This document shows, in pieces, positions 8,639-17,000 of a stretch of DNA of 43,621 bases. Where the stretch lies: assembly GCF_902491285.1 (NCBI RefSeq), contig NZ_CABUHK010000051.1, forward strand, positions 1 to 43,621. The letters run 5' to 3'. The notes under the pieces are model-generated. The model made no database searches, was not told the DNA's origin, and was given only the letters and a program-made list of their open reading frames with translations. Within the stretch, counting starts at the first letter, position 1. Each line of letters starts with the position of its first letter. This stretch comes from an uncultured Bacteroides sp. Lineage in GTDB: Bacteria > Bacteroidota > Bacteroidia > Bacteroidales > Bacteroidaceae. The position numbers were made by a program, and so were the translations under genes.

Positions 8639-9442
8639 ATGAAACGTACTACTTATATATTAATAGGTCTTATCGTCTCCGGGTTGATTATTATTGTTGT
8701 CTCTATTGCTTTAGTGGCTACAACCGGGAAATCATACAAACAAAATGGCCTTTTTGTAGGAGGAGATGAACGGGTAGAAATGGATTTGGACAATGTACAT
8801 GCAGTGAAGATGTTTATTAACCGGGATAAGGATGGTGAAGATAGGTGGATTTATGTGAATGGTGATGTGACAGTGACAAGCTCTTCTACGGCAGGAGAAA
8901 GAAAGATTGTTTATCCAAAGAATCAGTATCTAAAAGTAAGCCAGGTAAATGATACGTTACTGATGGAACTTGATTTTAATAATGGTAATATTCCTGCCAA
9001 GTTTCGTGATAGAGACAATATTTATGCGGTAGGGATGGATGTACAGTTGTCTGTGGATTCGTTAAGCAGTCTTCTTTTTTATACGCAAGGTTTAAAGATG
9101 AACTTGAAGGAGGTAAAAATGGATTCTTTGTTTGTACATGTGCTTCATCAGGAAGTATTGCTTGATTCTTGCCAGTTCCGTTCTTTTAGTATTGATGGAG
9201 AAGATTTGAGATTTAAGGCAAAGGATAGTAAGATTGAAAATTTCTATCTGAACCTGAATAGTACATGGAACTGGAAGATTGAAAGTTGCGAAATAGGTAC
9301 AGAGTATCTTAGAGGTACTAAAAAACATCATAACGCCTTACAGGTAGGAGAATGCAACCGTGTTGTATGGACTCCATTGGATAAAGATGCCCAATTACAA
9401 ATGACGCTTCGGGAGAAAGCGGAAATAATAGTGAATCCGTAA
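8639..9442 (+). CDS. membrane-anchored protein of unknown function in ABC operon
   Basis: A 267-residue protein with an N-terminal membrane anchor or uncleaved signal (residues ~5-28) and a beta-rich extracytoplasmic remainder. The pattern of short strands with many Asp/Asn turns (e.g. VEMDLDNVHAVKMFINRD, LKVSQVNDTLLMELDF) resembles beta-helix/GIN-type (DUF2807-like) domains, but I cannot confirm a family. It starts 13 bases after the GntR gene and is the last gene before a bidirectional terminator, so it is very likely co-regulated with the exporter. It could sense or bind what the exporter moves (inference). Confidence 0.75.
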   Translation: MKRTTYILIGLIVSGLIIIVVSIALVATTGKSYKQNGLFVGGDERVEMDLDNVHAVKMFINRDKDGEDRWIYVNGDVTVTSSSTAGERKIVYPKNQYLKVSQVNDTLLMELDFNNGNIPAKFRDRDNIYAVGMDVQLSVDSLSSLLFYTQGLKMNLKEVKMDSLFVHVLHQEVLLDSCQFRSFSIDGEDLRFKAKDSKIENFYLNLNSTWNWKIESCEIGTEYLRGTKKHHNALQVGECNRVVWTPLDKDAQLQMTLREKAEIIVNP

Positions 9443-9466
9443 TAGAAACTAGACATGGCTAGACAG

Positions 9467-9507
9467 AAAAGGAGCAAAATGAAATAGATTCATTATTGCT
9501 CCTTTTT
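9467..9507. terminator. bidirectional terminator between convergent genes
   Basis: An 11-bp perfect stem (AAAAGGAGCAA at 9467-9477, TTGCTCCTTTT at 9496-9506), with further pairing inside the loop, has A/T runs on both sides. It serves both the ABC operon (plus) and the alpha-galactosidase (minus). Confidence 0.85.
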
Positions 9508-9524
9508 ATATATCGGTTGTAATG

Positions 9525-11162
9525 TTACAGCGCTTTGGTCAGGGTGAAGCAGTCAATGTCCGGTGCCCAGTTATAGCTGTTTCCCATGCGGATGGTATTA
9601 TATCCTGCTTTCAATTCTACAGGAATGGAGATTTGATTGTGTGTTTCGTCTTCTCCCAATGAATTGATTTTTGTGATAATGCCGTTGACGTCTACTTCCA
9701 ATTGTCGTCCTTTGCCGAATGAATAGTAAATGGTCATGTTGTAACGTCCGCCGTCTCCACTGTACACTTCGCGCCATTCAGCATAGTTTTCCGGTTGTCC
9801 GCCGAGGAATCCCACTTTCATTTTGCCGGATGCTTCCTTGTCGTTGGTGTAAATAATGCCTTTCGGGTTCTTGCCTAAGTCGTTGAAAAGAGGTAGGTAT
9901 GCCCATTCTGCTTCATACAATGTCGGTTCCAGGCGCGTTTCGCCTTCCATACGAAGGAACATGGCACTGTGTGCGGGCAGAGTCTGTTCAAAGTTGCCGT
10001 AGAAACTGCCTAAATCGCTATGCTTTACTAAATCACGAACTTTCACGTTCCCAGCAAATTCCAGGGAAGAGAATGGAACGGAGAAACTGCATACTGTATC
10101 GGAGGGATTGTATAATGCCACAGCGCGTACATTGCCACGTTTCTGTTCGATGTCTTTCACCAGTACATAGCCGTCGTTTTCGTGTTGTGCTACATAAGCC
10201 TGCAATCCCAGCGGGTCTTGGTTGAGCGCAATCAATTCTTTGTTTTTCAGCAATTCGAGAGAAGATTCCGGCAGGTTTTCCAGATTGCAGCCGATAAGCA
10301 AAGGCGAGCTCATGATACACCACAGACCGAAATGTGCTTCTTCTTCTGCCGGGGTAAGTCCTTTCCCGCCTACTTTGCTGTCGTCGCGAAATCCGATTAC
10401 CATCATGTCCATATCATTGTAGTGTCCGTTTCCGGCATAGGCGGACAGGTAGAGATTCTTTCCGACTACATATTTCAGTGAGTTCCAATGTGCATTAATA
10501 TCTCCGCTGATACGCCAGGAAGTTGCCACGTCTTTCGCCCAAGTGCCGGGGAAAGCCCATCGGCAGATATTCACGGAAACGTCCTTGTTTACCTTGTCTA
10601 TGCTGTTGCGGATAGAGGTATAGCGTTCTTGCTCTTCCAGTCCCAGTACATCTCCGCCGCAATAGTCTATTTTGATAAAGTCGAATCCCCAGTCGCCGAA
10701 GTATAATTGGGCGTCCTGCGGCTCATGCCCGTAAATGCCTGCGCCTACTCCTGCTGCGTCATTGTCCCAGATGGAGCCGCAGGTGTTGTTGCCTGCATCG
10801 GTATAGATGCCGGCTTTCATTCCCAGTCCGTGTATGTGGTCGGCTATTGGTTTCATGCCGTTCGGGAAACGTTTCTCGTTGGTCTGCATGACTCCGTTGT
10901 CATCCCGTCTGCCGAAGAAACCGTCGTCTACATTGATGTAGTGGTAGCCTGCGTCCTTCAAGCCTTTTTCTACCATAAGGTCGGCCTGGTGTTTAATAAT
11001 GTCTTCGCTGATATCTACTCGGAAAGCATTCCATGAACTCCATCCCATGATAGGCGGAGTGATTGTCTTCTCATTCTCAGAATGAGTCACTTGAGTCTTT
11101 GTGCAACTGAAACAAAGCAGGAAGAGGGCGGTTGCCGTCAAAATGCAGAATCTGTTTTTCAT
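9525..11162 (-). CDS. GH27 alpha-galactosidase lipoprotein
   Basis: A 545-residue lipoprotein with signal peptide and lipobox ending at Cys20. The catalytic (beta/alpha)8 domain begins at PPIMGWSSWNAF (residues 36-47), characteristic of GH27. By comparison with human alpha-galactosidase A, the nucleophile is Asp166 in FIKIDYCGG and the acid/base is Asp221 in SWRISGDI. A beta-sandwich follows (about 325-405), then a carbohydrate-binding-like C-terminal module (about 410-545). It should release terminal alpha-galactose (or related alpha-linked sugars such as beta-L-arabinopyranose). It sits outside the island, left of tRNA-Pro, and is not part of the SusC/D operons. No clear -7 box was found upstream. 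Confidence 0.93.
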   Translation of the reverse strand: MKNRFCILTATALFLLCFSCTKTQVTHSENEKTITPPIMGWSSWNAFRVDISEDIIKHQADLMVEKGLKDAGYHYINVDDGFFGRRDDNGVMQTNEKRFPNGMKPIADHIHGLGMKAGIYTDAGNNTCGSIWDNDAAGVGAGIYGHEPQDAQLYFGDWGFDFIKIDYCGGDVLGLEEQERYTSIRNSIDKVNKDVSVNICRWAFPGTWAKDVATSWRISGDINAHWNSLKYVVGKNLYLSAYAGNGHYNDMDMMVIGFRDDSKVGGKGLTPAEEEAHFGLWCIMSSPLLIGCNLENLPESSLELLKNKELIALNQDPLGLQAYVAQHENDGYVLVKDIEQKRGNVRAVALYNPSDTVCSFSVPFSSLEFAGNVKVRDLVKHSDLGSFYGNFEQTLPAHSAMFLRMEGETRLEPTLYEAEWAYLPLFNDLGKNPKGIIYTNDKEASGKMKVGFLGGQPENYAEWREVYSGDGGRYNMTIYYSFGKGRQLEVDVNGIITKINSLGEDETHNQISIPVELKAGYNTIRMGNSYNWAPDIDCFTLTKAL

Positions 11163-11227
11163 GATATAATAGGTTGATAGATTTGAGTCCGGCTGTCCCG
11201 ATTTCGTCCCGGCAGCTTGAAAATAAT

Positions 11228-11264
11228 AAAGGGTAACTTGCTGTATTCCAGAAAGCTACCCTTT
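11228..11264 (-). terminator. terminator downstream of tRNA-Pro
   Basis: A 12-bp stem, AAAGGGTAACTT (11228-11239) with AAGCTACCCTTT (11253-11264), one G-T wobble. It lies 7 bases past the 3' end of tRNA-Pro and is followed on the minus strand by ATTATTTT, consistent with termination of the tRNA transcript before the alpha-galactosidase gene. Confidence 0.65.
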
Positions 11265-11270
11265 GTCTTG

Positions 11271-11343
11271 TCGGAATGAGGCGACTCGAACGCCCGACCC
11301 CTACGTCCCGAACGTAGTGCGCTACCAACTGCGCTACATTCCG
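11271..11343 (-). tRNA. tRNA-Pro (anticodon CGG)
   Basis: Read on the minus strand, a complete 73-base cloverleaf is present. The acceptor stem is CGGAATG/CATTCCG with discriminator A. The anticodon stem CTACG/CGTAG encloses the loop TTCGGGA, giving anticodon CGG (Pro, codon CCG). The T-arm loop is TTCGAGT. CCA is not encoded. The 5' end lies 10 bases from the start of the island repeat at 11354. Confidence 0.95.
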
Positions 11344-11355
11344 ATTGCTTAAGAA

Positions 11356-11374
11356 GTGGTGCCACCAGGAATCG
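11356..11374 (-). repeat. att-like tRNA 3'-end fragment, left
   Basis: On the minus strand this reads CGATTCCTGGTGGCACCAC, which fits tRNA positions from the T-loop through T-stem (CCTGG), acceptor 3' strand (TGGCACC) and discriminator A. No tRNA body is attached. The same 19 bases occur at 31587-31605. Site-specific integrases often leave such scars at tRNA 3' ends; I infer an attachment-site core. Confidence 0.55.
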
Positions 11375-11423
11375 GATATTTAAAGTTTTTTATTTCTAAG
11401 TCCCTGATAAACAGCACTAAATC

Positions 11424-11498
11424 TTATATCGTTAAAATCAAAACCATTGAATTAGCCATATTCCTAATTTCAATTATTTCAATCTTTATCGCTGTCAT
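11424..11498 (-). other. possible 24-codon mini-gene inside the repeat (left copy)
   Basis: An ATG at 11498 opens 24 codons with no recognisable Shine-Dalgarno, about 8 bases after the predicted transcription start of the minus-strand promoter at 11512-11543. The peptide would be Ile/Glu-rich then hydrophobic. The identical frame is present in the right copy (31655-31729), but there the DNA is identical too, so this is not evidence of protein selection. The transcript could equally be non-coding. Confidence 0.25.
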
Positions 11499-11511
11499 TT
11501 TTTTGACGGTG

Positions 11512-11543
11512 CAAAGATATGGAAAAGGTTCGATTCCTCCAAA
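11512..11543 (-). promoter_or_regulatory. promoter inside the repeat, left copy
   Basis: On the minus strand, TTTG (11543-11540) and TATCTTTG (11519-11512) are separated by 20 bases, an excellent match to the Bacteroides -33/-7 consensus. It would transcribe leftward, toward the tRNA-like scar and tRNA-Pro. The same arrangement is preserved at 31743-31774. Confidence 0.6.
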
Positions 11544-11598
11544 TACTATTGGGATAAAATTACAGAAAACTTTCTAATGTATTCATTTATACTGGAAT

Positions 11599-11693
11599 TT
11601 CTATACTGTCGGCTTTTAAAAAACTTTAGTCTGTTTTCATCCAGTAGTTTTATAATATCCTTCTTTTTATATAGTATCCTGCCGTAACCTGTC
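11599..11693 (-). pseudogene. remnant of HTH (excisionase-like) gene
   Basis: On the minus strand this codes for GRILYKKKDIIKLLDENRL, nearly identical to the last residues of the intact HTH protein at 31901-32194 (GRILYKEKDIIKLLDENRL). Upstream of this stretch (higher coordinates) similarity stops at once, so only the 3' end of the gene is left. A one-base deletion in the T-run abolishes the original stop. Compared with the right copy, a 54-base segment containing a hairpin is missing between repeat and gene. It is a scar of an element related to the one on the right. Confidence 0.75.
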
Positions 11694-11833
11694 ATGTCCG
11701 TTCTACTACAAGGAAAAATGTCATGATGTAATATTGGTAAGATATGATTTATCGCATCGAAATCGGAAGAGTCATAAGCAATAGTTAAATTGTTAATATT
11801 ATTAAGAGATAGAGCTTTGTTTCTCATATTTTT

Positions 11834-11841
11834 TATCTTTG
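11834..11841 (+). promoter_or_regulatory. -7 box upstream of small lipoprotein
   Basis: TATCTTTG, a perfect -7 consensus, lies 23 bases before the ATG at 11865. A TTTG at 11816-11819 is too close (14 bases) to be an ideal -33 element. Confidence 0.5.
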
Positions 11842-11864
11842 TCTCGTAATAAACTTGAAATCTA

Positions 11865-12095
11865 ATGAAAAAGATAAAAATTTTCTCCTTGTTTGTGTGT
11901 TTAGCTATGCTGGTAGTCGCTTGTCATAATGGCGATGATGAAAGAGAATCTTATTACGTTCAGTGCTTAGTTTATATAGCAGATGACAATTTTCTTCGTA
12001 GCTTTGTCACAGAGGGCTATTGGGTGAAAATGACAGAGGGGATACAGTCTGTGGAAGATAAATTTTATAATGTGTTATGTTGTCGGATGGGATGA
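11865..12095 (+). CDS. small lipoprotein, possibly frameshifted
   Basis: A 76-residue product with a good lipoprotein signal (basic start, hydrophobic core, lipobox VVAC with Cys at about residue 20), then an acidic stretch and no recognised domain. It has its own -7 box and a short leader. Near the end, a +1 shift would replace the last residues (CRMG) with YVVGWDETGWR, so the 3' end may carry a frameshift or the gene may be a fragment. It is the first gene inside the island and precedes the sigma factor by 70 bases; whether it belongs to the PUL is unknown. Confidence 0.5.
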   Translation: MKKIKIFSLFVCLAMLVVACHNGDDERESYYVQCLVYIADDNFLRSFVTEGYWVKMTEGIQSVEDKFYNVLCCRMG

Positions 12096-12165
12096 GACAG
12101 GTTGGCGATAATTATTATTTCAATATTCTTTAGAAGATAGGATTCTAACTTTTTGTGAAGATGGT

Positions 12166-12711
12166 ATGAAGAATAAGCAATCCTTATATAAATGGTTATA
12201 TGAGACATATGAGAACGATTTGTTTTCATACGGCATTGCTTTTGGCATTAGTAAAGAACTTTTGGAAGATGCCATTCAGGATGTCTTTTTGTATTTATAT
12301 GAACGTGAGCATAAACTTTTGGAAAGTCAGAATATGAAGTTCTATCTGTTGAACTGCTTAAAAAACCGAATTCGGACCATTAAGAAAAAAGAAATGAATA
12401 CCGAATTCCTGGAAGAAGGTTCTGACAACTATAGTTTCCTTATTGAAGTGAACGGCTTTGAACTCATAAATGAAGAAAAAGAAAGAGCTGCTATGCAAAA
12501 ACAGTTGAAAAAAATGCTGGATAGCCTTACAGACCGACAACGGGAGGCTGTATACCTTCGTTATACCCAAGGACTTAGCTATGAAGAAATCGGGAAATTG
12601 ATGGGAATACAACCTAAAGCAGCGCAAAAATTAGTGTATCGGGCTATCGAACAAATGCGTAAAATTCAGCCTCAAATTATTTATTTTTTTCTTTTCGGTT
12701 ATTTTCTTTAA
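12166..12711 (+). CDS. ECF-type RNA polymerase sigma factor
   Basis: A 181-residue sigma-70 family protein of the extracytoplasmic-function group. Region 2 is at about residues 10-75 (YENDLFSYGIAFG, then LEDAIQDVFLYLYER) and region 4 at about 120-167 (LTDRQREAVYLRYTQGLSYEEIGKLM, a helix-turn-helix). There is no region 3, as expected for the group. It is followed by a FecR anti-sigma gene and an STN-domain SusC, the classic trans-envelope cascade in which the transporter senses its glycan and releases the sigma factor. The C-terminal tail (PQIIYFFLFGYFL) is oddly hydrophobic. Confidence 0.93.
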   Translation: MKNKQSLYKWLYETYENDLFSYGIAFGISKELLEDAIQDVFLYLYEREHKLLESQNMKFYLLNCLKNRIRTIKKKEMNTEFLEEGSDNYSFLIEVNGFELINEEKERAAMQKQLKKMLDSLTDRQREAVYLRYTQGLSYEEIGKLMGIQPKAAQKLVYRAIEQMRKIQPQIIYFFLFGYFL

Positions 12712-12723
12712 TTTTCATGGGGG

Positions 12724-12731
12724 TATTTTTG
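12724..12731 (+). promoter_or_regulatory. -7-like box upstream of fecR
   Basis: TATTTTTG lies 43 bases before the fecR ATG, within a GGGGGTATTTTTGTTC context. G-rich/TATTTTT sequences of this kind are what I recall seeing ahead of FecR genes in Bacteroides ECF loci, so it could be the sigma factor's own target; that part is inference. Confidence 0.45.
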
Positions 12732-12773
12732 TTCTTTGCGTGTTTTTAAAGTGAAACAATAAAAAGAACGCGT

Positions 12774-13946
12774 ATGCATTCAGAACGAATACCTGAATCG
12801 ACAAAACAATGGCTACAAAATGAAGACTTCATATTGTGGTGTCTGGCTCCTACCCAGGAATCGGAAGAATGGTGGGGTAATTATCAAAAAGAGCATCCCG
12901 AAGATCAGGCATCCTTACAGGAAGCCCGCAAAATTATGTTGTCTGCCCGGTTGAATCCGGTTCAGCGGTTACCCGAAGAATCAGAAAGATTATGGACGCG
13001 TATAGAGACAAGCATGGAGCGTCGTGATAAGAGGCACCGTTTTATCTTATTTACCCGTTATGCTGCCGCTTGTGTACTATTATTAGGTATTGTTTCTTTC
13101 TGGTTGCTCCATTCTTTTCGGATGTCCGGAACTGATGATGATTTGCTTGTTAATGTGAAAGCAGATACTCTGTATCAGAAAGTAATGCTGATAAGAGATG
13201 ATGCGGAAGCGATTCAGATAGAGGATAATGCCGTCATTACTTATGATGGTGATATTACTATTCAATCCGATGGTAAGGAAACGGAGATAATCAAAGAGGG
13301 AGAGGCTCAATCCGGAAAACAAAATACATTGTTAGTTCCTTATGGCAGCCATACATCCATTGTATTGGCAGACGGGTCGAAAGTATGGATTAATTCGGGA
13401 AGTAAATTACGTTTCCCCTCTTCTTTTGCTCCGGACGAACGGAGGATAAAAGTAGAAGGAGAGATTTATATAGAAGTTGCCAAAGATACTTCCCGGCCTT
13501 TTTATGTAGAGACACCCCAACTGACGGTTAATGTATTGGGAACAAAGTTTAATGTGTCTGCCTATGCTGATGATGCATTGCAGTCTGTTGTGTTGGTAGA
13601 AGGAAAAGTAAATGTAAAAGCAAACTTCAATGAAGATTTTGTCCTTTTGCCTAATCAGCGTTTTAAGTTGAGTGGTGGAATATCCGGCATTGATGAAGTA
13701 AATGCTTACGATTATATTTCATGGAAAGATGGTGTGCTTCAGTTCCGGGGTGAGACAATGAAAGATATCATCCAACGGTTAAGTCGTTACTATAATGTAA
13801 CTATAACATGTACGCCGGAAGTTGCGCAAAAGTGTACAATGGGAAAACTTATTTTATTTGATGATATAGAACAAGTCATGAAAACCTTCTCGTTGCTGTA
13901 CGATGTCAAGTATACAATTGAAGCGGGAAGTATAAAAATCGAGTAA
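12774..13946 (+). CDS. FecR-family anti-sigma factor
   Basis: A 390-residue single-pass membrane protein. The cytoplasmic N-terminal ~88 residues contain the sigma-binding region, the membrane segment is about 90-114, and the periplasmic FecR domain is about 180-275 (VPYGSHTSIVLADGSKVWIN, then VEGEIYIEVAKDTSRPFYVE and VLGTKFNVSAY). The C-terminal DUF4974-type domain (about 318-388) includes DGVLQFRGETMKDIIQRLSRYYNV. It should hold the upstream ECF sigma inactive until the STN domain of the downstream SusC signals. The gap after the sigma gene is 62 bases and carries a possible promoter. Confidence 0.93.
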   Translation: MHSERIPESTKQWLQNEDFILWCLAPTQESEEWWGNYQKEHPEDQASLQEARKIMLSARLNPVQRLPEESERLWTRIETSMERRDKRHRFILFTRYAAACVLLLGIVSFWLLHSFRMSGTDDDLLVNVKADTLYQKVMLIRDDAEAIQIEDNAVITYDGDITIQSDGKETEIIKEGEAQSGKQNTLLVPYGSHTSIVLADGSKVWINSGSKLRFPSSFAPDERRIKVEGEIYIEVAKDTSRPFYVETPQLTVNVLGTKFNVSAYADDALQSVVLVEGKVNVKANFNEDFVLLPNQRFKLSGGISGIDEVNAYDYISWKDGVLQFRGETMKDIIQRLSRYYNVTITCTPEVAQKCTMGKLILFDDIEQVMKTFSLLYDVKYTIEAGSIKIE

Positions 13947-14007
13947 TAACCCCAAAAATTTAATGCTTATGAATAAACTACAGAAATGAAGCCTTTGTAA
14001 AAAAGAA

Positions 14008-14035
14008 GTTCGGAAGAGAGGCAACTCTTCCGAAC
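14008..14035 (+). other. strong hairpin in the susC leader
   Basis: A perfect 11-bp inverted repeat, GTTCGGAAGAG (14008-14018) and CTCTTCCGAAC (14025-14035), with a 6-base loop. It lies between fecR and susC. The downstream T-run is weak and delayed, so it may be a leaky terminator or an mRNA stabiliser that sets susC expression relative to fecR. Confidence 0.6.
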
Positions 14036-14094
14036 CCGTGAGATTTAAATTTTTCAATTACTTATGAAAAACCTAAAAATTGATACGCAAAAAT

Positions 14095-17000
14095 ATGGAA
14101 AATTCCTATTACAATCATGCAAATAGGGTATATTTTCTTTGTAAATCATATCTGTTTGTGAAATTCTTTGTTATTTTTCTATTTATGGCGAATGTAACTC
14201 TCGCTAATGGAAATAGAACGAGCGAACTTTATGATATAAAGAAAGGGACTCTACTGGAATATTTGAAAGATATAGAGAAAGCAACAGGCTACGTTTTCAT
14301 CTATTCAAAAGACATCCGACCTAGTTTAAATCAAGTTGTCAGTGTAGACCTATCCAGGAAGAAGACAATCACAGAAAAATTGTCAGCCTTATTTGAAAAA
14401 ACAAATCTGGTATATGAAATAAATGGAAAACAGATTGTTGTAAAGAGAAAAGCGGCAGTGAAAAAGAATCTTTCTTCACACCAGCAGGAACCTCGGAGAA
14501 TAACCGGTACTATTACCGATACAAAAGGAGAACCGATTATCGGTGCCAATATCAAGGAAGTCGGTACATTTAACGGTGTAATTTCCGATATAAACGGGCG
14601 TTTTGCCTTATCTGTAAAACCGAATGCGGTTTTGGAAATCAGTTATATCGGTTATGTCACGGCGACAGTACCTGTAAAAGACAATAAAGTACTTTCTATT
14701 GAGATAAAAGAAGCCGAGCAAAGTCTGGAGGAGGTCGTTATTGTCGGTTACGGAAAGCAGAAGAAAGAAAGTGTGACAGCATCTATCGCTTCTATTTCGA
14801 GGAAAGAATTGGTACAGACACAACAATCCAATATTAGTAACATGCTGGTAGGACGAATGCCGGGATTGATTGCTTTTCAAAGAAGTGGTGCTCCAGGCGA
14901 AGACGCTTCCAGTCTGTTAATTAGAGGTGTCAGTACATTTACAGACAACACGGCTCCTTTGATAATGATCGATGGCATCGAACGAACTAACTTTGATGGT
15001 ATAGATCCGAATGAAATTGAATCATTGAACATACTTAAAGATGCTTCGGCAACAGCGATCTATGGAGTAAAGGGAGCTAACGGCGTCGTATTAATTACTA
15101 CCCGTAAAGGGGAAAGAGGCCGTCCTCGGTTGAGTTATTCGGGTAATTTTGCTTTGCAGCAAGCAACTCAGCTCCCCAGTTATCTGAATAGTGCTGATTA
15201 TGCAACTTTATACAATGAAGCTTTAGAAAATGACTCCCGGGTTTCGGGGTCTACCTACCAACCGAAATTCACGGATAAAGATATTGAATTGTACAGAAAT
15301 GGCTTTGATCCAATCTTGCATCCGAACACTAACTGGATAGATGATTTCCTTAGAACGTTTTCTACCCGCACCCAACACAACATCAACCTTTCGGGTGGTA
15401 CAGAACGTGTGAAATACTTTATATCAGGAAGCTATTTCGATCAGACCGGTATCTATAAACATACCAAGATAGATTCGGATCATGACGTGAATCCCCGTAA
15501 TACCCGTTATAACTTCAGAACTAATTTTGATTTTCAGATAACGCGGGACTTTTCGGCAACCGTTCAAATGGCTGCTCAGATAGGCAGGGTAATTACTCCA
15601 GGTTCCGGTAACAGTGGAATTTGGCAAGCTATTTCTTTTGCCAATCCTTTGAGCTCTCCGGGATTGGTGGACAATAAAATTGTCCGCATACAGGATGGTC
15701 TGGGAAGCGTCAATCCCTGGCAAACCTTATTGAGCAACGGCTATCAGAAAGATAACAGGAATAACGTCAATACAACGTTACGTCTGAATTATGATTTATC
15801 ATCTTTGACCAAAGGTTTGTCTGTACACGGGAGTATCGCGTATGATAGCTATTATTATAGCCGTAAGAAATATTCGAAAACCTTTCCTTACTATTTTGCG
15901 CGCCGTGATACGGAAGATCCGGATTATATCTATCTGATCCCCCAATCAGAAGAGAGTATCTGGTCCGTAAGTACCGGATGGGACAAGAACCGGAAAGTAT
16001 ATATGGAGTTCGGAATTGATTATAATAGAACTTTCGGGCTTCATAAAACGACAGCGCTTATTCTGTATAATCAGAGTAAATACTATTCTCCCTCCCTTCA
16101 ATATTATGTACCTAATGCTTATCAAGGGCTGGTAGGACGATTGACCTATGAATATGCCTCCCGTTATTTGGCAGAATTCAATATGGGATACAACGGAACC
16201 GAGAATTTTGCCAAAGGTAAACGGTTCGGATTTTTTCCAGCTGTTTCACTAGGTTGGGTCGTCAGTGAAGAAAAGTTTTTTCCGAAAAACAATATCGTTA
16301 AATATTTAAAGGTGAGAGGCTCCTACGGAGAGGTAGGAAACGATCAGATAGGTGGTGATCGATTTTTGTATCTACCGTCTTCTTATGGAACAGCGACTGA
16401 TTCGGGTGTGAACAAGTATAATTTCGGTTTGGCTTCCAATCCGTATACTTCACTGATGATTGTTGAAAATAAAATCGGCAATCCTGAGCTGACTTGGGAA
16501 AAAGCGAAAAAGATGAATGCCGGTGTAGATATTAATCTGTTCAATAACTGTCTGACAGCTTCATTTGATATATTTAAAGAAAAACGAAATAATATTTTAG
16601 CCAACAGATCAACATCCCCCATGATCATAGGTGCTAATCTTCCTGCATATAATTTTGGAGAAATGGAAAATCGCGGTTGGGAAATGGACCTTAATTTTAG
16701 ACATCATATACAAGATTTCCATTATTGGGCACGCTTCAATTATTCATTTGCAAGGAATGAAATCATATACATGGATGAAGTGCAGAAGAGATATGATTAT
16801 CAGATGAGTACCGGGAGAAGAAAGAACCAGTTTTTTGGACTGATCTTTGACGGATACTATAACTCGTGGGAAGAAATCAATGCATTGGACCGTCCTAAAA
16901 GTTCATGGAGCGGGAATCAGTTGCAACCGGGAGACGTCAAATATGTAGACGTCAATCAGGATGGAGTGATTGATGATTACGACATGGTTCCGATAGGATA

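Larger units (their letters stand above)
11354..11598. repeat. left copy of 245-bp direct repeat (element end)
   Basis: This segment is near-identical and gap-free to 31585-31829. Most differences are in the first ~50 bases and the last ~50; the middle is essentially identical. Its outermost part (11356-11374) is a tRNA-3'-end-like sequence. It is followed by the remnant of a gene that is intact next to the right copy. The two copies bracket the polysaccharide utilisation locus. I interpret it as the conserved end of an integrative element. Confidence 0.85.

Noticed and set aside
11356..11577. Plus-strand hydrophobic reading frame in the left repeat (and 31572-31808 in the right)
   Set aside because: It contains a membrane-like stretch and is shared by both repeats, but the DNA identity explains this. 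It has no start signal, passes through the tRNA-like scar, and runs opposite to the good promoter.
14064..14126. Short 20-codon frame overlapping the first susC start
   Set aside because: It ends after 20 codons with a stop, in a different frame from susC, and shows nothing beyond chance; susC has its own ATG at 14095.
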